NCBI GenBank assembly: GCA_900660155.1
Contig: CABFPE010000180.1
Span: forward strand, 27,842 to 91,841
Direction of reading: 5' to 3'
From: Hofstenia miamia
Taxonomy: Eukaryota > Xenacoelomorpha > Acoela > Hofsteniidae
DNA: 64,000 nt
Position 1 is the first letter of the stretch; each line of letters begins with the position of its first letter. The notes under the pieces were generated by a model that worked only from the letters and a program-made list of their open reading frames with translations, was not told the origin of the DNA and did no database searches. Of the stretch, positions 8,934-19,936 are shown one piece after another. The translations under genes and the position numbers were made by a program.

Positions 8934-8940
8934 GACAAAC

Positions 8941-9063
8941 CAGCTAAACAGTTAGTGTTCATTAGTGGCGAGGATCCCACAATGGGAATGATTCTTGGTT
9001 CCTCATGCCAAACCATGAACTTGCACTTAAGTTCGGTGTATGATTAGGAGTTTTTCTTCCCAT
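8941..9063 (+). repeat. tRNA-like SINE, copy 2
   Basis: Starts AGCTAAACAGTTAGTG (A-box-like), carries GGGAATGATTC at the B-box position and ends near AGGAGTTTTTCTTCCC. It shares this layout with the minus-strand copy at 2674-2810. It abuts the right end of the P element, so it may have been the insertion target or a later neighbour. Confidence 0.5.
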
Positions 9064-9381
9064 TTAGGTAACTATCTATTCCTTCTTACATGTATGAACA
9101 ATAACAAACTTGATATAATGCTGGTAAGCCAAACATAGGTTTTTATATTTATATTCAAACTAGGTCTGAATTGATTATGATAATGTGACTGATATTGTGA
9201 CCTTGTATGTATCATTATTACATGTAGGTTAGGAAGCTGCTATTTACCTATCATATTTAAGTAAAGCAATATATTTTGGTAATGGCTAATTTTGTAGTTA
9301 TTTAAATACACAGTTAGTGACAATCAAGGTGGCAAGTGCATAGTACACTTTACAAAAATGAGACTAAGTTGAATTGTGTCA

Positions 9382-9590
9382 AGCCTTGAGTAATCACTGA
9401 GCTAGGATAGGGTACACATAAGTTGCTTCACTGAGCTGAGAGTTGGAAACAATTTAACATCAATGGAGAGAAATGGTTGTTACCTGATTTTGAGATCAGC
9501 TTCAGGCAGATGCCTAACCATTGAACAGCTGTTAAAGAAACTGCAATGCCTTCTCACCTAAGTAGTGTTTGTTACATCATCCATTAATTA
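9382..9590 (+). repeat. Left LTR-like direct repeat
   Basis: Begins GCCTTGAGTAATCACTGAGC and ends near TGTTTGTTACATCATCCATT. About 85-90 percent of positions agree by eye with 12959-13163. Confidence 0.7.
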
Positions 9591-9861
9591 TAGTTATTGG
9601 AGCTTAGTAATATAAAGGCTAAGCATTTCAAGAATAGTACATCCTTACCCACTGGTTTACCATACAATCATAGTGCAATAATTGAGGGAATGAATATTGA
9701 AGTCTGGTAGAAGATGCTAGATGGTTACCATGACAGGTTTAAAACAGAAGAACATTAAGAAAAATCAGTAGCACAACTTGGATACCCCCAACACCACTAC
9801 TTCTTAGTTAAGATATTGTAATCTTAGCAACTGGATTGTTACAAAATCTATAGTCAGCAAA

Positions 9862-11463
9862 ATGATCAATCTATACTTAACTATAGTGCACAACAATGAT
9901 TACCAAGAATCAGAAGTGAAAGGAGAGGCCACTACTAACAACTTAGAAATAATGACTAATGAAGGAAAAAAGAAAACAGCATCCAGAGTAGTTGTAACTC
10001 CAGGAGCATCATGCTCAACCCCACACGCTGAGGAAACAGACTTGTCCACCTTAATGGATCTACAAACATTACAAATGTCCCCCAAAACAAGCTCCTGAGA
10101 AATCCTCAAAATTCTGAAGAAAGGTAATGAGATAGAGATGATGCTAAAAATGAAATATGGCATTTAACAGAGTAATGTCATTAGATGGAATGGCAAAGCA
10201 AAATTATGCTGTGCAAGCTCAAAACAGAAATAGAAAAAAGACTAGACAGACAGAGTAAACTATTTCAACAGGAAGTTAAGACACTCACACAACAATTGTC
10301 AGAATCAAACAAATTATTTTTGGTGCAAAATGAAAAATGGGAAAAATGTATTGGCAACTGGATACAGGTTAAAAGAAGACAAGGAGGGGTACCAGCACCT
10401 CTTGGTAATGGTGTTCTACTTCACACAATATGTAAGAATGATCCCAATGAAAAGCACAAAAGCAGAAACAACAGCAGAGATAGTAATAAAGAGTGGATCC
10501 TGAAACTTGGTCTTATGAAGACAATAATAACTGATAAAGGGCCACAATTTGAGAGTGGAATGTTTCAAGAAATGTCAAAACTATTAGAGATAGTCAGTAA
10601 GTGAACCACAGTATAACACCCACAGGCAAACAGAAGTGTAGAAAGAATAATTAAACATTAATCAAATTGATAAAAGTAACAAAATCAAGAATAGGTGGGA
10701 ACAAATAGAGAATGGTTATCAAATTGGTGGAGTACTTCTATAACACTTCTGTACACTCAGTGACAGGGATTACCCCTTCAAAGCAATGTTCAGCAGGGAA
10801 GCTGCAATATCCCTATCTATGCAATACTTCAACTACAGTGACAGGATGGGTAGCAAATATGTGAATCAGCTCAAAAGTCAAATTACAGCAATACACAAAA
10901 TGATATGTCACAACATAAAGAAGTCAGCTGTAAGACAACAATGCAACTATAATAGAAAAATTTATGGTCATGCAGACAAAGTATTGCATAAAGTATATGC
11001 ATTAACACTGGTAAAACTCACTGACACAAATCAAGTCTGTAAATTAAAAACTGTTTAGTCCAGCCCTTACACAATTACATAAACACTACCAAATAACAAG
11101 TATATGTTAGACAATGACAGACTATTACATTTTCAAAATTTGAAGAGAGCAACCGCAGACATTGAAGAAACAGAGATAGATCAGAATGCTAAATTTAAAA
11201 TAAGCCAAGTTAACAACAATGGAATAGTATACAATATGAATGATTTAAATAGCTCACCTGAGGAGAATTTTGATGAAGAAATCACAGTGGACATTGGAAA
11301 AGAAAATTTGGGCATGAGAGTATTGACTCAAAGTGCAGCAAGAGATAGATATATTTATGACACTGAAATATGGGATTTAAATTTACTAACTGAACTTTGG
11401 CAATTAGAAGTAAACAATTCAATAAGTGATGAGGTAAAGAGTACACCAAAACCAGAAGACTGA
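9862..11463 (+). pseudogene. Gag-like and integrase remnants of the gypsy-like element
   Basis: Three separate open stretches (9862-10098, 10185-10604 and 10786-11058) plus 11104-11463 represent the element's proteins. The second begins with a Gln/Lys-rich coiled coil of gag type. It runs, without the rest of pol, into an integrase core with the TDKGPQFES signature at about 10530-10556, so an internal deletion has fused gag to integrase. The next piece continues with the PFKAMF.REA-type integrase C-terminal region. The last is acidic and may be the chain end. Stops between pieces show it is not functional. Confidence 0.6.
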
Positions 11464-11499
11464 GGNGTCCACCATAGAGGCAATTATTGTATTAATCCA

Positions 11500-12735
11500 T
11501 AATATTCACACAGCTTGATGATATAGAATCTACGATTGTTCGTCCTTTATTTTTGAACTTTAGCTCTGCCTTCAATACAGTTTTGCCAAATAAGCTTAAT
11601 GCAATCATTAATTAAAATTTATGTAAAAATGATAAATGGTTTGGTAATTTGCTGCATTCCTATTTAAGTGATTAGAAACAATATGTTGTTACCTCTTATG
11701 GCAAATCATCTAAGCATAAAGAAACATTAGTGGGCATACCTCGAGGTGGTCCAAACTCCCCAAGTCTCTTTGTTACTTACACGAACAACATAAAAATTCT
11801 AAATGATATTGCAGTGACAATGCTATAAAATATTGTAGCAATTAACCAACTGAAAAGTCGTATCTTTTAAGAATCTCTGCTGACACAACCTTAATATCCG
11901 TAATCAAGCATAATAGTGTAAAAGAAGATTTTAAAGGAGCCCAAAATAATGTTAACGTCATTTGTGATCAATTCAATGATATGAAAGTTTTGCTAAATAA
12001 CAATAAAACTGAAGAATTGATTTTTGCGAATAATAACTTAAAGAAAGAAGCACTTCTACAGTATGGTAAATATGCTCCCCTTTTGCATAAATGGACACAC
12101 CATTGAATCTGTTACATGCTGCGAATATCTGGGTGTCATCATCGATAACAAATTATCATTTGAGAAGCATATGGGAAAAATTTTTAAGAAAGTATAATTC
12201 ATTACTAACTCACTTATGTTTTTTAGTAGATTTATAAATGAAAACACGCGTTGGTATATATTCAAAACATATATTCTTAGTGTTATCACATATGCTTCAT
12301 CGGCATGGTTTAGATATCTGAATAATTCACAAAAACAAAAACTGAGAAGAGCACTTAAGCATGTTTCTTTCTTACTGCGTTTACCAGAAGAAGATATTAT
12401 ACACAAATGCAACAATGCCCTCACAGTTTGTTTCAAAAACTCTGTAAATAACATCATATCTAACAATAAGCATCCTCTCACCGCATAATGTGCAGCAAAG
12501 AAAGTAACTCACATCTGTCTCAGGCATCTCAGTAACACTTTATATTGCAGGATGTCTAGAAGACAAAATACGTTTACTGTGTTTGCACGTCAATATCTGA
12601 CAACAAATACATTACCTCATTGCTTATAAGAAAGGAATATTACCTATTGCTGTTTAGTTTGCAACCTTTCCTTTTTATCATATTGATACAGGAAATAAAA
12701 CTTTTATTATTATAATATATATATATATATATATA
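11500..12735 (+). pseudogene. Non-LTR (LINE) reverse transcriptase fragment
   Basis: Recognisable reverse transcriptase blocks appear in order but in shifting frames: a FNFSSAFNTVLP-type palm segment near 11555-11600, a GIPRGGPNSPSLF-type segment near 11738-11775, and LGVIIDNKLSFEKH near 12131-12170, followed by the thumb region 12216-12488. The 3' end has AATAAA and a TTATTATTATAATATATA tail at about 12695-12735, typical of LINE 3' ends. The 5' half is missing. It lies inside the gypsy-like element and therefore inserted later. Confidence 0.7.
12713..12735. repeat. (TA)n microsatellite at LINE tail
   Basis: Short perfect TA run directly following the LINE AATAAA signal, probably grown from its A/T-rich tail. 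Confidence 0.8.
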
Positions 12736-12958
12736 ATTAAAGTGAAATCTTGAATGAACATATCATTCCTACTGATATAAAATATTTCGCCATCATTTCA
12801 GCATATTATCTTGGGATTGTACCAGACATTATTTGAGCGACATAGCATATGCCCAGATATTTGAACGCCCGATGCCCGCCTGCTCGGCCAAAGTAATGCC
12901 CAGTGCCCTTCCTCCCTTCTGTCCGGCAGGCTCAGGCATACCCGCAAAACACTAGTTG

Positions 12959-13163
12959 AGCCTTGAGTAATCACTGAGCTAGGATAAGACACACATAAGT
13001 TGCTTCACTGAGCTGAGAGTTGGAATCAATTCAACATCAATGGAGAGAAGTGGTTGTTATCTGATTTGGAGATCAGCTTCAGGCAGATGCCCAATCATCA
13101 AACTTCTGTCAAAGACACTGCAAGGCCTCCTCACCTAAATAGTGTTTGTTACATCATCCATTA
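12959..13163 (+). repeat. Right LTR-like direct repeat
   Basis: Second copy of the repeat at 9382-9590, in the same orientation. Sequence before it (12736-12958) resembles neither a polypurine tract nor the LINE and is unassigned. Confidence 0.7.
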
Positions 13164-14470
13164 GTACTGTTAGTCTTAGTAAATTTTATTTCAACCATTG
13201 AAATCACACAAATCTGGCAACTTTGGGGTTTCAAGTAATATTTTTTCTTTGATTTCAGGTACTCTTAAGTTTTTTAAAAAATAACTTGGTACACTTTAAA
13301 TTTTTAGCTTAGGTGAAATCTTTTTGTATTCTACAAAATTATTATATTTATTTTTTTGATATTATTTATAATAACCTCAACATCAGATTTAGATTCACAA
13401 GCAAAACAAATTCATCATTTTTATTTAAGAATATCGTGAGTAATATTTGAAATATCAATGCTTGTTATAGGTTCTTCATTCACTAGATTTTTGCTTGAAC
13501 ATTGAATATAATAGCTGCTTGCTCAGTTTAATTTATTTCTTTTTAAAATATGGGAGTAGCTTTCTTCATTATGACTGACAGTATTTCCCCAATATCAATA
13601 AACTTTTAAGTTCCAATAAAATAGACTCATGAGTAGTTATGGTTGAGTGAAGGAGACGACACTTTCCTCTGATCTGATTGATGAAGAGGTGGGTTGTAGA
13701 ACGTTCCATTATGACTCATTGCCTGTCAAAGAACAAAGATACTTGGTAAACATCACTGCTTTTTTGAAAAATTAATATCATTTTACTAATTATTTATTGC
13801 AAAAATTTTTATAAATTTTATTTTTCAAGTTAATTATTTTATTAATTCATTTTTTGCAATTTATTTTCTTTGCTAAGAGAATTGAATTATAGCATTTGAC
13901 CAAAATCAAATTACTGTTAAAATGTATTAGGCACATTTGATCATTGAAAGATAATGAATTTATGCTGTATATTCACTGATAATGTCGATATGTGGTCTCT
14001 CCTAACATCAAATTAGTTGTTACCCATTGTAAAGGAGTTGGTGTTTTTAATGCTATGAAAGAGGAAATTCTCTTTTGCAGTGTTTGCTAATGTTTTTCAC
14101 TTGATATTTAGTTTCTTTACACATTGCATTGATAATATGTTGTATTTTCCTTTGCAAATCAAGTCTCCATGAAATTTTTATTGATGTTAGTAATATTAAA
14201 CATGTACAAGCAATCAATTGTTCTAAAAAATTTGCTTAATCAGATAATATTCACTATTTAAATGTAAAAATAACTTACCCTGCATTGGAGAAATTCAAGC
14301 ATCCTTGGCTCAATATCTTTAAAAATTGAATAATGCACTACATTTTGCAACTCAAAAAATAATATTGATAGAGTTAAAGCAATATATTAAATTAAAAACA
14401 CAAATAACATTGGAGTTTACACAAATGCTGTAAACATCAAATGAAATAATTTTGATTTTCTGTTATTTCT
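13164..14470. other. AT-rich interval without a supported gene
   Basis: Very AT-rich sequence with no open frame of substance and no repeat that I could match inside the window. Confidence 0.6.
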
Positions 14471-14474
14471 TCAT

Positions 14475-14815
14475 TCCATGCAAATATCCAGCAAGATATA
14501 AAACTGCCCTGTCCCAGTAAACTCAATCACCTGACCTTGCTCAGTGCAAAACTTTATGTTTATTCTATTGATATATGATTGTAACACTGGTTTATACTTT
14601 GGATTTCATTTTTCATGATAAATAATTGGTGTGGTGCTTGATTTTGTGGCATATGTCAGCATCAAGGGACATTTATCCAATAAGGGTAATTGTGTGCTTC
14701 CAACAGATTGAGATTCTACAATATTGATTTGTACCATTAAAACATGATTTCCAGTGTATGTCACATTCATAGCTAGCATTGGTAGTTGTGTTTGGATATA
14801 TCTTTCCATAAAATC
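14475..14815 (-). pseudogene. Possible virus-like structural protein fragment
   Basis: On the minus strand a 67-codon frame (14809-14606) is followed, after a stop and frame change, by about 40 codons with a charged strand-turn-strand pattern down to roughly 14475. The two pieces together resemble the C-terminal end of transposon-derived structural proteins found in Polinton-type elements. The resemblance is by eye only. Surrounding sequence contains no companion genes. Confidence 0.2.
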
Positions 14816-14840
14816 TTAGCATATTTCCATAATTAAACAA

Positions 14841-14938
14841 CATTAGTATGATATTTGAGAATCAGCAAGACTCTGCTAAAACTTGGAACCATTAGTATGA
14901 TATTTGAGAATCAGCAAGACTCTGCTAAAACTTGGAAA
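14841..14938. repeat. Tandem duplication of a 49-bp unit
   Basis: The unit beginning CATTAGTATGATATTTGAG occurs at 14841-14889 and again at 14890-14938, identical except at the last positions. This is a recent local duplication, or an assembly error. Confidence 0.9.
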
Positions 14939-15259
14939 TGATTTTGTAAATAGTCAATCTCCACATATATTTTTTAATGCAATTTCATTGATTAAGATAA
15001 ACAATACTTCTTTATCAAGTGAAATTCCTCAATAGAATAGAAAACAAATTTTTACAAAAGACATTTTTATGTAATACAAACATGAATTTATTTTTCAGGG
15101 AATCTCTGCTAATAAATCTTGACAATCCATTGTCTCTATACAGAAGGTAATAATACTACAGGTTATAGCATGTTGATTAGCATCTTTTAAATTTCAATTA
15201 ACATAAATTTAAGCAAAAACACATTATAAATTAAACAGCAATTGCAAAAATTATGAATA

Positions 15260-16228
15260 TGCATAGTAGTAAGGGACGGACATGAGTCTGTCTCATTGGG
15301 ACACCTATGGCTATTTGCCATGTAGTAATGGACTGATTCTATTGGACGCCATCTAGTGACGAAATAATTTTGACAAAACTAAATTGAACAAATTAATTTT
15401 TTAGGCAATGTGGTCAGACCAAAATGATAATTTTTTATTTTTAGGATTTAGGCAAACTGATACTTTTGATGACAAATTTCACTTAAGGTGCATTTGTTGT
15501 AACAATGTATAAACATGCAACACTATGTTTCAAAGAAAATATTTCATAGATCCAAAACCCAAATATTTCAAATGATGTGTTGTTTACATTAGAGCATGTT
15601 TCCAAGCATGTTAATATTGATCAAAAACAAATATGCAAAAGGTAGAAAACAATTTTTTAGCAATTGTGTATAAATTGTACTAACATAAAAGTGCACACTA
15701 CACAATGACTCCATGTGATGAAGTTCTTAGGACTTGTTTGTTGTAACAATGCTTAATCATGTAACAAGGAAAATAATTGATAGAAGCAAAACTCTTTTTC
15801 AGGTAATATCCATAATACATGAAATAGACATATATTTTTAAACTTAAACACCATAGTCACATGAAATAGACATACATTTTCAAAAACAAGATAGAAATGT
15901 CCGCCAAAGCCTGTGAAATATACCATTCATAAATCAATAAAAAATTGAAATGTCTGATATACATGACAAAGGCAAGTTCGTTTTCACCAATATCCAAAAT
16001 ACAAAATGGAATAAATATTCACCATGCTTAGGTATTACATGTGAAACAAAACGTATTGTATATGAGCTGTTTTTGTGAAGACTGAGTTGTGCAGAGCTTC
16101 ACCACATCTAGCAAATTTTCACAGAAGTATAACCATTTATTTCATAGTTGACACAGGAAATCATGATGGCCAAACTTGTTATCCAGATTATTCAGTACAT
16201 TGTAAGCTGATGTATCCATAATGGTAAT
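15260..16228 (+). repeat. Left arm of the foldback
   Basis: Pairs with 16920-17835 in inverse orientation. A few short indels account for the 50-bp difference in arm length. Confidence 0.8.
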
Positions 16229-16919
16229 GCATTAATTCGCCCCTCCAAAATTACCATACTTCCATTTTGAATTAGTCTTTCCAAACATGTAAATGTTTGT
16301 AAATTATTAAGCAAAGTTAGTTAATAGTGGATTATTCACATGCAAAAATACAAGCTCATGGTAATTAGAAGACAAGTTGCGAAGAATTTTGAGAAGCAAA
16401 CATCATTTAAGTAAGCTGATGTATCCATAATAGTACTGCATTAATTTACCCATTCAAAATTACTTGTGGACCCAAAACACTGTTTCCTTTCTACATGACA
16501 TTACATCCATAAAAGTAATCATTTATTCATTTGTAAGGTTTCCTTCTGTAAAGCCAATGTTATGAAAATTGCGTTTGTACAAGTTGAATGCTTTGGATAT
16601 GATTAGGGAGACAGTCAAAATTTTCTTTTGATGGACGTACTGTAATAATGTATATTTTGCCATCCAACAATAGTTCTTTAATATAGTAAATGTTTTTGTA
16701 AGCATTTCACACAATTTATAAGACATGCGAGATTTCAAATAAGGCATAATGATTGATAAACAACCAACTGCATGCTACAAGTTTTATTAACTTTGCACGT
16801 TTTCACTTTCTTTGATTTATGACTTTGCATGGCTGCATACATTACTGGGGTTTTCTGCTTTGTAACTTTAATACGTAAATACAATGACAAATTTGGTATT
16901 CATAGTTGATGACGATTGA

Positions 16920-17835
16920 ATTACCATTATGGATACATCAGCTTACAATGTACTGAATAATCTGGATAACAAGTTTGGGCGTTGTGATTTCCTGTGTCAA
17001 CTACAAAATAAATGGGTGTACTTCTGTGAAAATTTGCTAGATGTGGTGAAGCTCTGCACAACAACTCAGTCTTCACAAAAACAGCTCATGTACAATACGT
17101 TTTGTTTCACATGTAATGCCTAAACATGGTTTATATTTATTCAGTTTTGTATTTTTTATTGTTTTATCAACGGTATATTTCACATGCTTTGGCGGATATT
17201 TCTATCTTGTTTTTGAAAATGTATGTCTATTTCATGTGACTATGGTGTTTAAGTTTAAAAATATTTTTCCACTTTGTATTTGGATATTACCTGAAAACGA
17301 GTTTTGCTTCTATCAATTATTTTCCTTGTTACATGATTAAGCATTGTTACAACAAACAAGTCCTAAGAACTTCATCACATGGAGTCATTGTGTAGTGTGC
17401 ACTTTTATGTTAGTACAATTTATACACAATTGCTAAAAAATTGTTTTTTCTACCTTTTGCATATTTGTTTTTGATCAATATTAACATGCTTGGAAACACA
17501 CTCTAATGCAAATAACACATTATTTGAAATATTTAGATTTTGGTTCTATGAAATATTTTCTTTGAAACAGTGTTGCATGTTTAAACATTGTTACAACAAA
17601 TGTACCTTAAGTGAAATTTGTCATCAAAAGTATCAGTTTGCCTAAATTCTAAAAATCAAAAAGTCTCACTTTGGTCTCAACACATTACCTAGAAAATTAA
17701 TTTGTTCAATTTAGTTTTGTCAAAAATATTTCGTCACTAAATGGCGTCCAATAGAATCAGTCCATTACTACATGGCAAATAGCCATAGGTGTCTCAATGA
17801 GACGGGCTCATGTCCGTCCCTTACTACTATGCATA
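16920..17835 (-). repeat. Right arm of the foldback
   Basis: Reverse complement of 15260-16228, starting at ATTACCATTATGGATACATC and ending at CCCTTACTACTATGCATA. Confidence 0.8.
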
Positions 17836-18329
17836 ATGAAATAGTAAATTACAAATTTTAAAGAACTTGAGCGTAATTAAACATCACTTGATATTTTATT
17901 GTGTAAAGGTTAGTATCATAATGTTTATTTAAATTGCGTTCATTTCTAGTTTTCTCTTTGCAGGAGATGGTTGTTTCAAATAACCTGCCTACAAAAGGTA
18001 TATGTATTTATTTTCATTATATTTCACTTTTACCCTATTAGGGTAATGATGCTGGGAGGGCCTTATTTTGGGAAGAAATTGAAATGTAAACTGAACATTG
18101 CACCACTCTGCTTGCAATCCCTCTACATACACTCGTGGATTACCAGGCATATTTTATTTATTACTAACTTACTATTTAGGTCCGTGGTAACAATAGGCCT
18201 CCTGGGGAAAGCCAGCCACACTAAATAAATGGCTTAACGCATTTCTAATGGCCACCTCCTGGATGAATGTGGAAGGGCCATCATATTTTAGAAGAAGATG
18301 GAAACTTCAGGTTGAAGATTGCACAATGC

Positions 18330-18761
18330 TGAACTTCATCACTCAGAGCAGTTGTGTACTGTAACCTTTTACATTTAGTACAATTTCTAAAGAAATTGAT
18401 GTTTTTACCCATTGCATATTTGCTTTGATCAATATTAATGTGCCTAGAAACACGTTCTAATGCATATAACATATCATTTTTTCATTTTGAAATATTTGGG
18501 TTTTACATCTATGAATTATATTCCTTAAAGCACTGTTGAATGCTTAAACATTGTTATAACAAATACGCCCTAAGTGAAACCTGGCGTCAAACTATTAGTT
18601 TGTGTAAAAACTAAAAATAAAAAAAAGGAAATTTCGTCAAAAACTTAATTGGTTCAATTTAACTTTGTCAAAAAAAACTTCATTTACACATAGCAAATAG
18701 TCACAGGTGTTACGAGCGCTTCAGGGTGTCAATGTAGCGGGGTCTTCCTTCCTTAACTACT

Positions 18762-18765
<4 letters not shown>
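18330..18765 (-). repeat. Diverged third copy of the foldback arm
   Basis: From CTGAACTTCATCAC to TTCCTTAACTACTTA this stretch follows the outer half of the right arm (17366-17830) block by block, in the same orientation, with many substitutions and small deletions. It is an older relative lying about 0.5 kb downstream. Confidence 0.65.

Positions 18766-18767
<2 letters not shown>

Positions 18768-18795
<28 letters not shown>
18768..18795. repeat. (TA)n microsatellite
   Basis: Perfect TA run directly after the third foldback arm copy. Confidence 0.85.
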
Positions 18796-18797
<2 letters not shown>

Positions 18798-19476
18798 TGT
18801 ATATGAATTCCACTTTATATCTTGTTGTATACCCAAAGTGCGTCAAACCAGGGACTTCTTGTTATAAGAAAATTATTTGCGTGCAAAAATTTTTAGTTTA
18901 GGAGATACAAAATTGTATTATCTCACAATAGTCATGTTTTACATTAGAATAACGTACTGATATTAAGCATCAATAAACCCCGCCTCTAGTAAAACACTGA
19001 AAACACAGATAATCTGAAACTTTTAGGCATTATCATTTAGAATCTTTTGATATATTACTTTAATAAATCATTCATTAGTGGACCCCATGGGAATGGATAA
19101 AGAAGAAACTTAAAGAATGGCAATAATATATATCTTTGCATACAGCGGGATTTTTACAAATTTGACTTTTTTTAACATAAAAAAACATTTTCGAAATACG
19201 ATTAAAAAATTCTATTAGTAAGTTTGTTATATACCAAGAATATCGAGACTGAAAATCTGGTGATTAAAAATGAAATTGGATTCCCAGTCTGTACCATGGA
19301 AATCTGGAAGTCTTTTGCAGTCTGGTATATATATATATATATATTAAAATTGAATAGACTTGATAATTTCAAACTGACCAATCTGAAAGAGAAGGAATTT
19401 GATTAGTATTAAAGGAGTATTTACACCATTATAATGACCTAAGTTGAAAAGTACTTCATTAAATATGTTACTCATG

Positions 19477-19936
19477 AGTAGTGTACATAAAACAGGCTTG
19501 GTTCCACAAACTGACATTTTGACCTCTGCGATATCGAGGGGGTGTTTGCAAATGTTAATTAGTGAGTCATTCTACTTGACAAATGTTTTGACATCTCTGC
19601 TAATGGGTTTTCAGTGACGTCAGATATTTTTAAATAATGGATTTCAATTAGTAATGCATTTAATTGATTTACATGTTAGGGCCACTTTTTTGGCATGACT
19701 AATTCCACTTTGATAATATCACATTTGTTTGCATTTACGTCATGTTAATATATACCTTATTATAACAACTCCTTTCGGGATACGTACACATAATATTACA
19801 AGCTAATTTTCCATAATTTCGAGAAGCTTACAGTATAATCCGGGAAACTTTCAAAATCACACTTGTCAAAAATCATTGTAACACGTTTATCATATCACGA
19901 GTTTTTCAACCAATAATTAATTTTCATAATAAATGC
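19477..19936 (+). repeat. Left terminal inverted repeat
   Basis: Very similar to the reverse complement of 22895-23351 over its whole length, including the blocks GATATCGAGGGGGTGTTTGC and TTTCAGTGACGTCAG. Confidence 0.85.

Larger units (their letters stand above)
9382..13163 (+). mobile_element. Decayed gypsy-like LTR retrotransposon with nested LINE
   Basis: Direct repeats of about 205 bp at 9382-9590 and 12959-13163 enclose a broken gag-like region, integrase remnants and a LINE reverse transcriptase fragment. The gap between repeats (3.4 kb) is too short for a complete gypsy element even without the LINE, so protease, reverse transcriptase and RNase H have been lost. No target duplication or clear primer site was found. 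Confidence 0.6.
15260..17835. mobile_element. Foldback (long inverted repeat) element
   Basis: Left arm 15260-16228 and right arm 16920-17835 are near-identical reverse complements over about 0.9 kb, separated by a 0.69-kb spacer. The outer ends read GTAGTAAGGGACGGACATGAG and its complement. The flanking TATGCATA at each end is itself palindromic, so an 8-bp target duplication cannot be separated from the repeat end. The arms contain no credible gene; open frames at 16929-17340 are incidental. The spacer holds another copy of the inner-arm motif GTAAGCTGATGTATCCATAA near 16413. It probably derives from a hAT-like DNA transposon by arm duplication. Confidence 0.75.

Noticed and set aside
16929-17340. 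Two open frames in the right foldback arm
   Set aside because: They are low-complexity hydrophobic text within an inverted repeat and have no counterpart in known transposases.
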